Assembly (NCBI GenBank): GCA_023145575.1
Contig: JAGLDN010000348.1
Location: 1-10,715, forward strand
Length of the DNA stretch: 10,715 nt
Direction: 5' to 3'
Source: Psychromonas sp.
GTDB taxonomy: Bacteria; Pseudomonadota; Gammaproteobacteria; Enterobacterales; Psychromonadaceae
Both the position numbers and the translations under genes were made by a program. Position 1 is the first letter of the stretch; each line of letters opens with the position of its first letter. Positions 1 to 6,512 of this stretch are shown piece after piece. Below the pieces are notes generated by a model. That model searched no databases. It saw only the letters and a list, made by a program, of their open reading frames with translations, and was not told the DNA's origin.

Positions 1-4
1 CCGA

Positions 5-69
5 TCTGACGTTGCATTTTGAAGTTACAAGGGTATATACCCATGTGACGTAAAAAAGCAATGTCTGGA
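5..69. repeat. Overlapping inverted pair of the dispersed 35-nt repeat
   Basis: Positions 5-39 carry a forward copy of the repeat that recurs at 2019, 2493, 4396 and 6513. Positions 34-69 carry a reverse copy. The two share the central TATATA at 34-39, giving the palindrome GGGTATATACCC. By eye the forward copy matches the reverse-complemented copy at 4105-4139 at about 26 of 35 positions. The reverse copy matches the complement of 4396-4431 at about 27 of 36. Taking forward copies as right ends and reverse copies as left ends, this looks like the right end of one element abutting the left end of another. No transposase of the matching type is visible nearby. Confidence 0.65.
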
Positions 70-418
70 TTTAGTTAGAATCTCAGATCAAGTCATAATT
101 CGCAGATCTGACTTTTAAGCTTTATGTCATTTGAGTATATATTTAAAATAGCAGGTTTGGAACGCGTAGTTTTATCAGAATTGTGCTTATTGTAAGCGAA
201 TATATCCGTTACCAATCAAAGTGTTTTATTTAGTCGACAGCTCGTATACAAAGGTAAGGCGTCGTTTGATGATCATCTCTATGATGAGCGGAGCTTTGCG
301 ACTAGGATCAGTTTACCTCAACACTTGTTATATTTTGTACCTTTAATGAAAAAGGGTATAAAAAGTAGACAGGTTAAAAATTAACTAACAATATCAGTGG
401 TGGGGAATGTTGGTAATC
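70..418. other. Intergenic stretch with no recognised gene
   Basis: This segment lies downstream of the minus-strand PTS gene. Reading frames on both strands are short and I recognise no protein motif in them. A sequence at about 353-366 (GGGTATAAAAAGTAG) resembles the flank of the repeat upstream of recC (GGGTATACAAAAAGTAG), so a decayed repeat copy may be present, but the match is too short to call. Confidence 0.4.
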
Positions 419-448
419 TCGAATTCAGGTTAACTAACCTGAATTCGA
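419..448 (-). terminator. Perfect hairpin, possible terminator of the PTS gene
   Basis: A perfect inverted repeat with arms of 13-14 nt (core CGAATTCAGG and CCTGAATTCG) sits about 20 nt past the stop codon of the minus-strand ptsG-like gene. The position suits transcription termination. No clear run of U follows the stem on the minus strand (the sequence after it reads AGATTACC), so it may be an RNA 3'-end stabiliser or a weak terminator instead. Confidence 0.5.
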
Positions 449-469
449 AGAAAATTAGACAAACAAATA

Positions 470-1876
470 TTATCGTGCCATAAACACTTCCATATCCGTT
501 TTCAAATTATCAGATTTAGTACCAAAGATAGCTTGAACTCCGTTACCAGAAATAACAACACCTTTCGAGCCAAGTTTTTTAAGTGCAACTTTGTCGATGA
601 TATTGGAGTCTTTCACCGTGATCCGTAGGCGAGTGATACAGGCGTCTAGATCTTCTATATTTTGTTTGCCCCCAAATGCTTTAACAAGGGCTTCTGACAT
701 TTCGTATTGGCCAAGTTTCACTAATTCAACAAACTCTTCATCGTCACGTCCTGGGGTTTTAAGGTTCAATAAATGAATTAGGCCCCGAAACGATATATAG
801 TAAATTGCAGAGTAGATAAAGCCAATGATAATGAGTAAGCCAATTTTTTTAGAGTGCCCCGACAGTAATATGAAATCTATGAATCCGTTTGAGAATGACA
901 TGCCGTGTACTATACCCAATAGATTGGTTATAGCGTATGCGGCTCCCGCTAATACAGCATTTAGTACATATAATATAGGCGCTTCAAACATAAATGAAAA
1001 CTCGACAGGCTCAGTAATGCCGGTTAAAAAAGATGTCAGAGCAGCAGATATCATGATACCCATTACTTTAGCACGATTTTCAGGTTTAGCCGCATGTCCA
1101 ATGGCAATTGCAGCAGCTGGTAATCCAAACATTTTGAATAGATAACCACCCGCTAATTGACCAAAGCCATTTCCCGCCGCCCGACTTGCATCATTAGCAG
1201 ATAAATAACAAGTAACAACACCATGTAACACCTTTCCTGAAAGACCTGTACAAGTCCCCGCTTCAAAGTAGAAAGCCGTATACCAGATGTGATGTAGTCC
1301 TGTAGGAATGAGTAAACGTTCAACAAATCCGAATATTGCAAATGCTAGCACAGGATCTTGATGTACCGCCCAATAAGAAAAATCGCGAATACCTTCACCG
1401 ATTGGAGGCCAAATAAAAGCAAGAATCGAACCCAAAAGAATTGCACAAAGACCTGTCATTATGGGTACTGCGCGTTTACCCGCAAAGAAGCCTAAGTAGT
1501 CAGGTAACTTAATGTTGTAGAAATGTTTAAACATAATAGCGGCAAGAGAGCCTGCGACAATACCGCCAAGCACACCAGTGTCGGCTTCAGGTGATAATGT
1601 GATAACCGTTTCCGACATGATAAAATAGCCAACAGCGGCAGCTAGACCTGCGACACCATCATTTTTCGTAAAACCTAATGCAACACCAATGGCAAAGATC
1701 AACGGCATGTGCGTAAAGACTGCACCACCAGAGTTCGTCAATAATTGTGAAACAACATGAGGTATAAAAGCAAATTTAGCCTTACCAATCCCGAGTAAAA
1801 TACCAGCAACTGGTAGTACAGAGACGGGCAACATGAGAGACTTACCAACTTTTTGTAACTGTGAGAATACATTCAT
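470..1876 (-). CDS. ptsG: Glucose-family PTS permease EIICB (PtsG-like)
   Basis: This is a 468-residue inner-membrane sugar permease of the phosphoenolpyruvate phosphotransferase system, close in length to E. coli PtsG (477). The EIIC domain (residues ~1-375) opens with LQKVGKSLMLPVSVLP. It carries the paired histidines HHIW at 195-198 and the substrate-binding GITEP at 286-290. The linker NLKTPGR (371-377) leads to an EIIB domain with the phosphocysteine C413 in LDACITRLR. There is no EIIA domain, so a separate EIIA (Crr-type) must donate phosphate. Residues ~199-242 differ sharply from PtsG: the usual NVPFQMQIGEYTNAAG stretch is replaced by a sequence more like the MalX loop (AGT...SGKVLHGV), so the sugar may not be glucose. 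The start is supported by GGAA seven or so bases upstream. The gene stands alone, with a hairpin after its stop and inverted copies of a 35-nt repeat on both sides. The fold is certain; the substrate is open. Confidence 0.92.
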   Translation of the reverse strand: MNVFSQLQKVGKSLMLPVSVLPVAGILLGIGKAKFAFIPHVVSQLLTNSGGAVFTHMPLIFAIGVALGFTKNDGVAGLAAAVGYFIMSETVITLSPEADTGVLGGIVAGSLAAIMFKHFYNIKLPDYLGFFAGKRAVPIMTGLCAILLGSILAFIWPPIGEGIRDFSYWAVHQDPVLAFAIFGFVERLLIPTGLHHIWYTAFYFEAGTCTGLSGKVLHGVVTCYLSANDASRAAGNGFGQLAGGYLFKMFGLPAAAIAIGHAAKPENRAKVMGIMISAALTSFLTGITEPVEFSFMFEAPILYVLNAVLAGAAYAITNLLGIVHGMSFSNGFIDFILLSGHSKKIGLLIIIGFIYSAIYYISFRGLIHLLNLKTPGRDDEEFVELVKLGQYEMSEALVKAFGGKQNIEDLDACITRLRITVKDSNIIDKVALKKLGSKGVVISGNGVQAIFGTKSDNLKTDMEVFMAR

Positions 1877-2018
1877 TTTTTAATTCCATTTTAAAACAAT
1901 AAATTAGATGGAGGAGATAATAGTTATTGTCTTTTTGATTGTTGATCACGGTAGCTCTAGCATCATAAAAATGAGAAATAGCAGTCCATCAAGCAAGAAT
2001 ATCAGAAGAATTTATCTT

Positions 2019-2050
2019 GCTGATTTTGCACTTTGAAGTAACAGAGGTAA
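2019..2050 (+). repeat. Dispersed 35-nt repeat, forward copy
   Basis: This copy matches the forward copy at 5-39 at about 26 of 34 positions, including the block TTTGAAGT and the leading GCTGA. It is inverted relative to the copy at 34-69, so the two enclose the ptsG-like gene in a unit of about 2 kb. Its right edge coincides with the left edge of the recC-region duplication: the duplicated sequence starts at GTAAATTTTAAAG. In the second block only a shortened remnant (GCTGA then AATTGTAAATTTT, 6056-6071) is seen. Confidence 0.6.
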
Positions 2051-2120
2051 ATTTTAAAGAGAGAACACAGAATATATAATAACCATTCCACATTTATTAT
2101 CATTATTACACTGAAAAAAT

Positions 2121-2189
2121 ACAAAAATACAAAAATACAAAAGCACAAAAGCACAAAAGCACAAACATCATTAATGCTTGTGCTTTTGT
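2121..2189. repeat. 8-bp tandem repeat followed by a hairpin
   Basis: Five head-to-tail 8-bp units run from 2121 to 2160: ACAAAAAT twice, then ACAAAAGC three times, then a partial unit. The last unit pairs with an inverted copy downstream: ACAAAAGCACAA at 2153-2164 against TTGTGCTTTTGT at 2178-2189, a 12-bp stem with a 13-nt loop. The corresponding place in the right block lacks this array and instead has a 6-bp array. The stem could act as a factor-independent stop for transcripts entering from the left, but no U-run follows. Confidence 0.75.
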
Positions 2190-2492
2190 ATTGCTAACAA
2201 ATCAATGATTTTATTTGCAATGAAAAGCAGAGATTATTAAATTGCTCTTCTTTATAACTGGTAGTGCTAAAAATTCATGGGAATGAAATCCATATTATTA
2301 TTTTTTAACAAGTTAATCAATTATAGAATATAATTTTACCTTATTTTAAATTGTACGGCAAGGGGAAATAAATTTTTTTTATTAAGCATTGTTTCAAACG
2401 AGACCTGATTTAGGTATTCAAGTTTCGATGTTCAAAGACGGCTAAATAGTACCGAGCAAAGGTTGTGCATTGACTTTACACTCGAGCTAATG

Positions 2493-2525
2493 GTGGGCAA
2501 AGTATCTTTACGTCACATGGGTATA
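2493..2525 (+). repeat. Dispersed repeat, forward copy before the recC remnant
   Basis: The 19 bases at 2507-2525 (TTTACGTCACATGGGTATA) are the exact reverse complement of 36-54 in the inverted pair at the window start. The more distal part (GGGCAAAGTATC) is only loosely like the other copies. It sits about 60 nt upstream of the -10 element of the recC promoter, and the same arrangement occurs at 6513-6545. Confidence 0.5.
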
Positions 2526-2587
2526 CAAAAAGTAGTTACAAATTTTTGTTAAAATAAGCTTAAAAGCGCAATAGGCGCGAATGAAAA

Positions 2588-2596
2588 TGGTATAAT
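2588..2596 (+). promoter_or_regulatory. Extended -10 promoter of the recC remnant
   Basis: TGGTATAAT gives a consensus TATAAT with the TGn extension, 45 nt before the remnant's ATG. No good -35 box is seen, which is usual for extended -10 promoters. It is identical to the promoter of the intact recC and may still fire, producing a transcript through the pseudogenes. Confidence 0.6.
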
Positions 2597-2641
2597 AATT
2601 ATCCGCCTCAGGTAGAAACTATGGCTAAGTTAAGGGCATTT

Positions 2642-2951
2642 ATGTTTCACGTTTACCATTCTAATCAATTAATTCGTTTAAAAGACCTACTTATTGTATT
2701 GATGTAGAAAAATCGGCCAGCAGATCCATTTATGAACGAAACCGTAATTGTGCACAGTCCTGGAGTCGCACAGTGGTTAAATTTAGCAATTGCACAATCA
2801 ATGGGGATTGCTGCGAATATTGATTTTCCGTCACCGGACAGTTTTATTTGGAAGCAATTTAATACTATTTTATCTGATCTCCCTGAACAAAACCCCTTTA
2901 ATATAATGTCAATGACATGGCATATTATGAAAATTTTACCTGAGTGTCTTG
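2642..2951 (+). pseudogene. recC: Truncated recC copy (first ~103 codons)
   Basis: The frame from ATG 2642 reads MFHVYHSNQL and follows the intact RecC of this window residue by residue (HSPGVAQWLNLAIAQ against QSPGMAQWLNIEIAQ) to about residue 103. TAG at 2705-2707 interrupts it at codon 22, and homology stops abruptly at 2951, so no working RecC can be made. An internal ATG at 2732 would give 74 residues up to a stop at 2956, but there is no ribosome binding site before it. By eye the protein is roughly two thirds identical to the intact copy, well below the identity of the shared promoter. The right edge joins nuclease sequence at CTTG (2948-2951), a short match present in recC at that codon, as expected for a deletion joint. 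Confidence 0.9.
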
Positions 2952-3290
2952 TATGATGCGCTATTTAATGCCCAGCTTGACGCATTAAATATTTCATTAA
3001 AGGCAATGTTTGTATCAATCGCATACAACAATGATTGTAGACACAAAATGCATGAATAATAGGATTTTTAAGCATCAATCATTTATGTTTACCTGAAAAG
3101 TTCATGCTGCGATATTATCGGTGAAAATGTTACAAATAACGGCAATATCGACTTAACCATTAAGATAAATAACATCATTTATCTCCTTGGATCCAAGATG
3201 GAAAAGGGTGAAGCACACAACAAATTAAAGAAAAAATCCGCAGAGAAGTATTTATCCCTAAATCAAGATATCTATCTGATTGGCTATAAA
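2949..3290 (+). pseudogene. Decayed 3' part of a PD-(D/E)XK nuclease gene
   Basis: Read in one frame from TTG 2949, the sequence gives LYDALFNAQLDALNISL, then a stretch with three stop codons (about 3057-3071), then DIIGENVTNNGNIDLTIKIN and AEKYLSLNQDIYLIG. This aligns without a frameshift to the nuclease encoded from 10247. The family is the DUF1703 type: an AAA-ATPase-like domain followed by a PDDEXK_9 nuclease domain. The catalytic aspartate of NIDLTI and the lysine survive, but the glutamate of E-x-K has become glycine (GSK for EFK), so the nuclease centre was lost as well. The first ~14 residues correspond to the end of the ATPase-side region, which the right-hand gene lacks. Homology fades at the 3' end of the metallopeptidase gene that converges on it. 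Confidence 0.85.
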
Positions 3291-3306
3291 CAAGTGAGCA
3301 TGTCAT

Positions 3307-4026
3307 CTAAAAACACCACAGAAAGTATGCCCAACATTGGGCATTTCTCTTGGCATCATCAGGATCTGTAATCGCTAAACATAGGCAATCTATTTCATCA
3401 GTTACCATAAAACTTTCAATTCGATGTGCGTTGATTGGAATAAGCCTATAATCAACTGTAGATATTGCTTTATGCGAAACCTCATGCAAGATAAAACGTG
3501 CTCTCTCTTTACAGCTATAACTCGGTTCAAAACAATTGTCGGCAATATATATATTGATCACTGAGCCTGCATGCGAAAACAATTTACTATTTAGGTCTTG
3601 CCAAGAGAGAGGATATACAAAACCGTTGGTGCAATCGTCAACCCTTGTTCTTTTCCCACCTTCTAAAACAAGTTCGTTATAACGTAAATCAGGTATACCG
3701 TCTATGGGTAACCGCCACGGATAGGGATGGTAGTATTGTCCCCGTGCATCAATAAATTTTATAAATATTTCTGGATCAGTAAAAATAGAATGCAATTGAT
3801 AGATCATTTTCTTTAAATAAATGATGAATTCCTTGGAAATATCCCCGAACCATTTGTATATGTCATCAAGATCCTCTTCAAAGTTACGAAAACACGCTTG
3901 CATTGCTTTAAATAAATGCTCCTCAGCACCCGCTACAGCAAGTGTTAATAAATTTTTTTCTTTAGCAGTAAATTCACTTTGTTGATGACTTTTAGCACCA
4001 AAATAACCAAATAAAACAGTCGACAT
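3307..4026 (-). CDS. M35-like (aspzincin) zinc metallopeptidase
   Basis: The protein has 239 residues from the ATG at 4026. That start is preferred because AGGA lies 8 nt upstream; the frame stays open to an ATG at 4092, which would add 22 residues. HEVSH at 181-185 is a zinc-binding HExxH. TVDY at 190-193 resembles the GTxDxxY of deuterolysin-type peptidases, making D192 the likely third ligand, and NAQCWAYF near the C-terminus resembles the family's NADxYAYF. This predicts an endopeptidase of the lysine-specific metallo-endopeptidase group. The spacing from first His to Asp is 11, slightly shorter than the 13 in GfMEP. No signal peptide is evident, so it is either cytoplasmic or exported by another route. 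The N-terminal half (1-170) is unrecognised and rich in charged helices. It is a single gene convergent with the nuclease remnant, and its upstream flank is a MITE-like element, suggesting acquired cargo. Confidence 0.7.
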   Translation of the reverse strand: MSTVLFGYFGAKSHQQSEFTAKEKNLLTLAVAGAEEHLFKAMQACFRNFEEDLDDIYKWFGDISKEFIIYLKKMIYQLHSIFTDPEIFIKFIDARGQYYHPYPWRLPIDGIPDLRYNELVLEGGKRTRVDDCTNGFVYPLSWQDLNSKLFSHAGSVINIYIADNCFEPSYSCKERARFILHEVSHKAISTVDYRLIPINAHRIESFMVTDEIDCLCLAITDPDDAKRNAQCWAYFLWCF

Positions 4027-4104
4027 TATCATAATCCTGTTAACAACAGTTAAAATAAACTGTTTTTTTAATTTTAAACTAGCTAAAACCAACCTGTGAC
4101 CCTT

Positions 4105-4431
4105 TATATACCTATGTTACCTTATATTGCAAAGTCAGCAAGGCAAATTGTGGCAAGTCGCTAGGCGTAAAATTGAAGCCTAGTCATGCTAAGTCGACTT
4201 ATTTTGAAACGTTAAGTTATAACAACGCTAATTGGTGTAATTATCCGCACCCTTTGGTGCTTTAGCTCAAACACCCATCCTACGTTATAACATCGAAAAT
4301 GGAGTAAACAATAAATCATTAAGATACCTTCGTAAATGCGACTGCTAAACGTTGAGATACCTGCTGTTATGCTTTGATGTGATGTCCGAGCTAAAGCTGG
4401 ACATTGCATTATGAAGTATCATGGGTATATA
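4105..4431. mobile_element. MITE-like element, 327 bp, with 35-nt terminal inverted repeats
   Basis: The ends 4105-4139 and 4396-4431 are imperfect inverted repeats of each other, both with TATATACC outermost and GTC(C)AGC innermost. They belong to the same family as the copies at 5-69 and 2019-2050. The interior codes for nothing credible but is full of dyads. CTAGGC/GCCTAG (4161-4183) sits inside AAGTCG/CGACTT (4155-4200). A long imperfect hairpin is bounded by GTTATAAC at 4216-4223 and 4284-4291, with GCACC/GGTGC at its tip. GCTTTAGCTC (4259-4268) pairs with GAGCTAAAGC (4388-4397). This is the build of a non-autonomous transposable element or a folded-DNA repeat. No mobilising transposase is identified; the adjacent IS30 remnant does not obviously share these ends. 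Confidence 0.6.
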
Positions 4432-4545
4432 CAGCGCTCCATCTTGTTATCGGTCTCTCAATAGAGGATCCTTTGTTCAATCGAACTGCCGTATAAAAAG
4501 GCTTTAGTTGTTGCTAAAGCTTGGGCCTCACTTTACATAAACTGG

Positions 4546-5052
4546 GTTAAAAAGAATAAAAAAATATGGATGTATTATCCATACAAGCGTTCTAGACTGG
4601 GAGATTGATTCAGTTATTGGAAAGAGCCATAGTGGCGCCTTGCTTACAATTGTCGAACGATTCACTCGTTACACTAAAACTAAGCGAATTTTCGATAAAT
4701 CAGCTCGAACAGTAACAGATACCACGATTGAATTATTAGCCCCTTTAAAGGTTTGGTTTTAACCATAACTGCTGATAATGGTACAGAATTTGCATATCAT
4801 AAAGAGGTTTCAGAATCGCTTGAATGTGGCTATTTTTTGCAGATCCATACTGCTCATGGCAGCGCGGATTGAATGAAAATATGAATGGGATTTTACGGCA
4901 ATATTGGCCAAATCTACTGACTTTAAACTGATCCATGACGAGGCGCGGTAAAACGCAATTTAATTTTGTTGAACAATAGGCAAAGAAAATCGATATTATT
5001 CTAAACACCATTTGAAATGATGGTGAAACATATGCGGGCACTAGCGGCTTAA
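4546..5052 (+). pseudogene. IS30-family transposase remnant
   Basis: Pieces of the DDE integrase domain are readable in changing frames: DWEIDSVIGK and LLTIVERFTRYT from 4595, TITADNGTEF from about 4762, WQRGLNENMNGILRQYWP at about 4859-4912, and TPFEMMVKHMRALAA ending at a TAA at 5050. These match the WEGDLVIGK, TFDNGKEF and WERGxNENTNGLLRQYFP blocks of IS30 transposases. At least three frameshifts are needed: a missing G near 4750, a T-run error near 4814, and one near 4913. The N-terminal helix-turn-helix is not recognisable. A possible right end GCACTTCCGAGTTGAATCGG lies at 5061-5080, but I could not find its inverted partner. Inactive. Confidence 0.85.
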
Positions 5053-5159
5053 CGATTATGCACTTCCGAGTTGAATCGGTCCCTTGAATTACGCCATTTT
5101 TTCTACGTAAAATTTAAATCAAATACTTAATGCGTTTAGTATAAAAAAAGGAAAATATT

Positions 5160-5789
5160 ATGTACAAAATTGGTAGTCTCTTCTCTGCACTTAGTAAACT
5201 TATGCATGATCCCAACAAAAATATTGCCTTGTTGATAATTGACGAAGAAAACGATGTGGCCACAGAGGGAAATTCATCTTCACTAAATGACAAACTAAAG
5301 CGGAATGACGTAACAACGTGCCAACAAAAGCTTTTGATGTATATGCAGAGTATGAATTGCCGTGTCTGGTCAATTAGCAACTTAGCAGAATCTGCTTGGC
5401 CGAAGGATCCTTATGACATAACACGTACATCACTAAAGGCTCTTTACAATGGGCAACAATGCGCTATACGAAAGCCCTTTTATAATGCGTTTCGAAGAAC
5501 TTGTCTGCATAAGGATTTAAAAGAACATTTGATTACCCATCTTGTTGTCATGGGATGGGAAACCAATTGTTGTATTAATTCCACTATTGGTATGGCATGG
5601 TGGCCTCTATCTGAAAATGATAGGAGCAAGGATTCTACTCCTTATTGGCGCTGGGTTGGCGATGGTGCCACTCATCTGGGATATAAAGTAATGACTTGCA
5701 ACCAGATCCTACACGGTAACAAAGCCACTTGGGCATATGCTGAACCAGCGCATTTTGCCAATCTAGAATTTTACAGCATGTTTAATTAA
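5160..5789 (+). CDS. Isochorismatase-fold cysteine hydrolase
   Basis: This 209-residue protein of the isochorismatase-like (PF00857) superfamily has the expected triad: D28 in LLIIDEEND, K105 in RKPFYNAF, and C138 in VVMGWETNCCINST. The family includes isochorismatases, nicotinamidases, N-carbamoyl amidases and many uncharacterised amidases, and the substrate cannot be named from sequence. One oddity is the distance from the catalytic cysteine to the GYKV strand (174-177). It is about 36 residues, where family members usually have about 13. The extra segment is rich in Trp, Pro and charged residues (WWPLSEN...PYWRW). The start is well supported by AAGGA seven bases upstream. It is monocistronic, downstream of an IS30 remnant and upstream of the second recC block, so probably acquired cargo. 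It is predicted cytoplasmic, with no signal or membrane segment. Confidence 0.8.
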   Translation: MYKIGSLFSALSKLMHDPNKNIALLIIDEENDVATEGNSSSLNDKLKRNDVTTCQQKLLMYMQSMNCRVWSISNLAESAWPKDPYDITRTSLKALYNGQQCAIRKPFYNAFRRTCLHKDLKEHLITHLVVMGWETNCCINSTIGMAWWPLSENDRSKDSTPYWRWVGDGATHLGYKVMTCNQILHGNKATWAYAEPAHFANLEFYSMFN

Positions 5790-5798
5790 CCTGAACTT

Positions 5799-5837
5799 GG
5801 AGCCATTAACATCATGTGCTGATAGATTAAATGCTCC
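5799..5837 (+). terminator. Possible terminator after the hydrolase gene
   Basis: GGAGCCATTA at 5799-5808 pairs with TAAATGCTCC at 5828-5837 apart from a bulge, ten bases after the hydrolase stop. The loop is long (19 nt) and the following sequence is T-rich (TCCTTATTATATTTT). It is weak but well placed. The remaining bases to 6055 are AT-rich with nothing recognisable. Confidence 0.3.
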
Positions 5838-6168
5838 TCCTTATTATATTTTCATAATAATTGTCGAGTATGTAGCTAACCTTGCATCTTTGCGTAAATA
5901 TTATAATACCTCAAGAAACTTAAACAATAAATTTAACAACCTTATTCTTATTTAGATAATATATTCAAAAAAGGAAAATTAGAAAAAAAGAACAACGTAC
6001 TCAGTTGAGTTTAAATTCGACTTGTGTTGGAGCTATTAGAGAATGAAAAAAAATAGCTGAAATTGTAAATTTTAAAGATAGCACACAGAATATATAATAA
6101 CCATTCCGCATTTATTATCATTATTACACTGAAAAAATACAAAAATAAAAAAGCGCAAACATCATGTA

Positions 6169-6190
6169 TGCTTATGCTTATGCTTATGCT
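6169..6190. repeat. 6-bp tandem repeat TGCTTA, 3.7 copies
   Basis: TGCTTA is repeated three times, followed by TGCT. It occupies the place where the left block has the 3' arm of the hairpin after its 8-bp array, so the two copies have expanded different short units from the same ancestral sequence. Confidence 0.8.
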
Positions 6191-6512
6191 AACAAATCAA
6201 TGATTTTATTTATTGTAATTAAAAATAAACATTTTTATTTGCAATGAAAAGCAGAAATTATTTAATTGCTCTTCTTTATAATTGGTTGTGCTAAAAAATT
6301 AGGGGGATGAAATTCATACTACTTTTTAACAAGTTAATCAATTATAGAATATAATTTCACTTTATTTTAAATAATACAACAAGGGGAAATGAATTTTTTT
6401 ATTAAGCATTGTTTCAAACGAGGCATGATTTAGGTACTCAAGTTTCGAAGTTCAAAGACGGCTAAATAATACCGAGCAAAGGTTGTGCTTTGACCTGACA
6501 TTCTAGCTAATG

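Larger units (their letters stand above)
2046..2950 (+). repeat. Left copy of the duplicated recC upstream/5' block
   Basis: The sequence from about 2046 to 2950 aligns with about 6064 to 6969, in the same orientation. The part before recC (to 2641) holds no open gene; it is AT-rich leader carrying a tandem repeat, a 35-nt repeat copy and the recC promoter. Differences from the right copy are scattered, plus a roughly 30-nt indel near 2212 bounded by short TTTTATTT repeats. Positions 2504-2611 are identical to 6524-6631 without a single change. The recC coding portion has diverged much more. Confidence 0.9.

Noticed and set aside
1950..1975. CRP-like site upstream of the PTS gene
   Set aside because: One half resembles TGTGA (CGTGATC on the minus strand) but the second half does not match TCACA well enough.
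2101..2190. CRISPR array
   Set aside because: The repeats are 8-bp direct tandem units without spacers, and no cas genes are present.
2732..2956. 74-residue open frame with its own ATG
   Set aside because: It is the continuation of the truncated recC frame after its TAG. It lacks a ribosome binding site and ends at the deletion joint, so it is not a separate gene.
4216..4291. Possible integron attC site
   Set aside because: The GTTATAAC feet and long imperfect hairpin are suggestive, but the GTTRRRY/RYYYAAC core sites are not met and no integrase or cassette array is seen.
4212..4409. 65-residue minus-strand open frame inside the MITE-like element
   Set aside because: It spans the palindromic interior of the element, has no recognisable motif, and its sequence is explained by inverted repeats.
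4745..5041. 98-residue minus-strand open frame
   Set aside because: It lies antisense to the IS30 transposase remnant, whose conserved motifs read on the plus strand.
5114..5380. 88-residue minus-strand open frame
   Set aside because: It overlaps the start of the isochorismatase-fold gene, which has catalytic motifs and a good ribosome binding site on the opposite strand.
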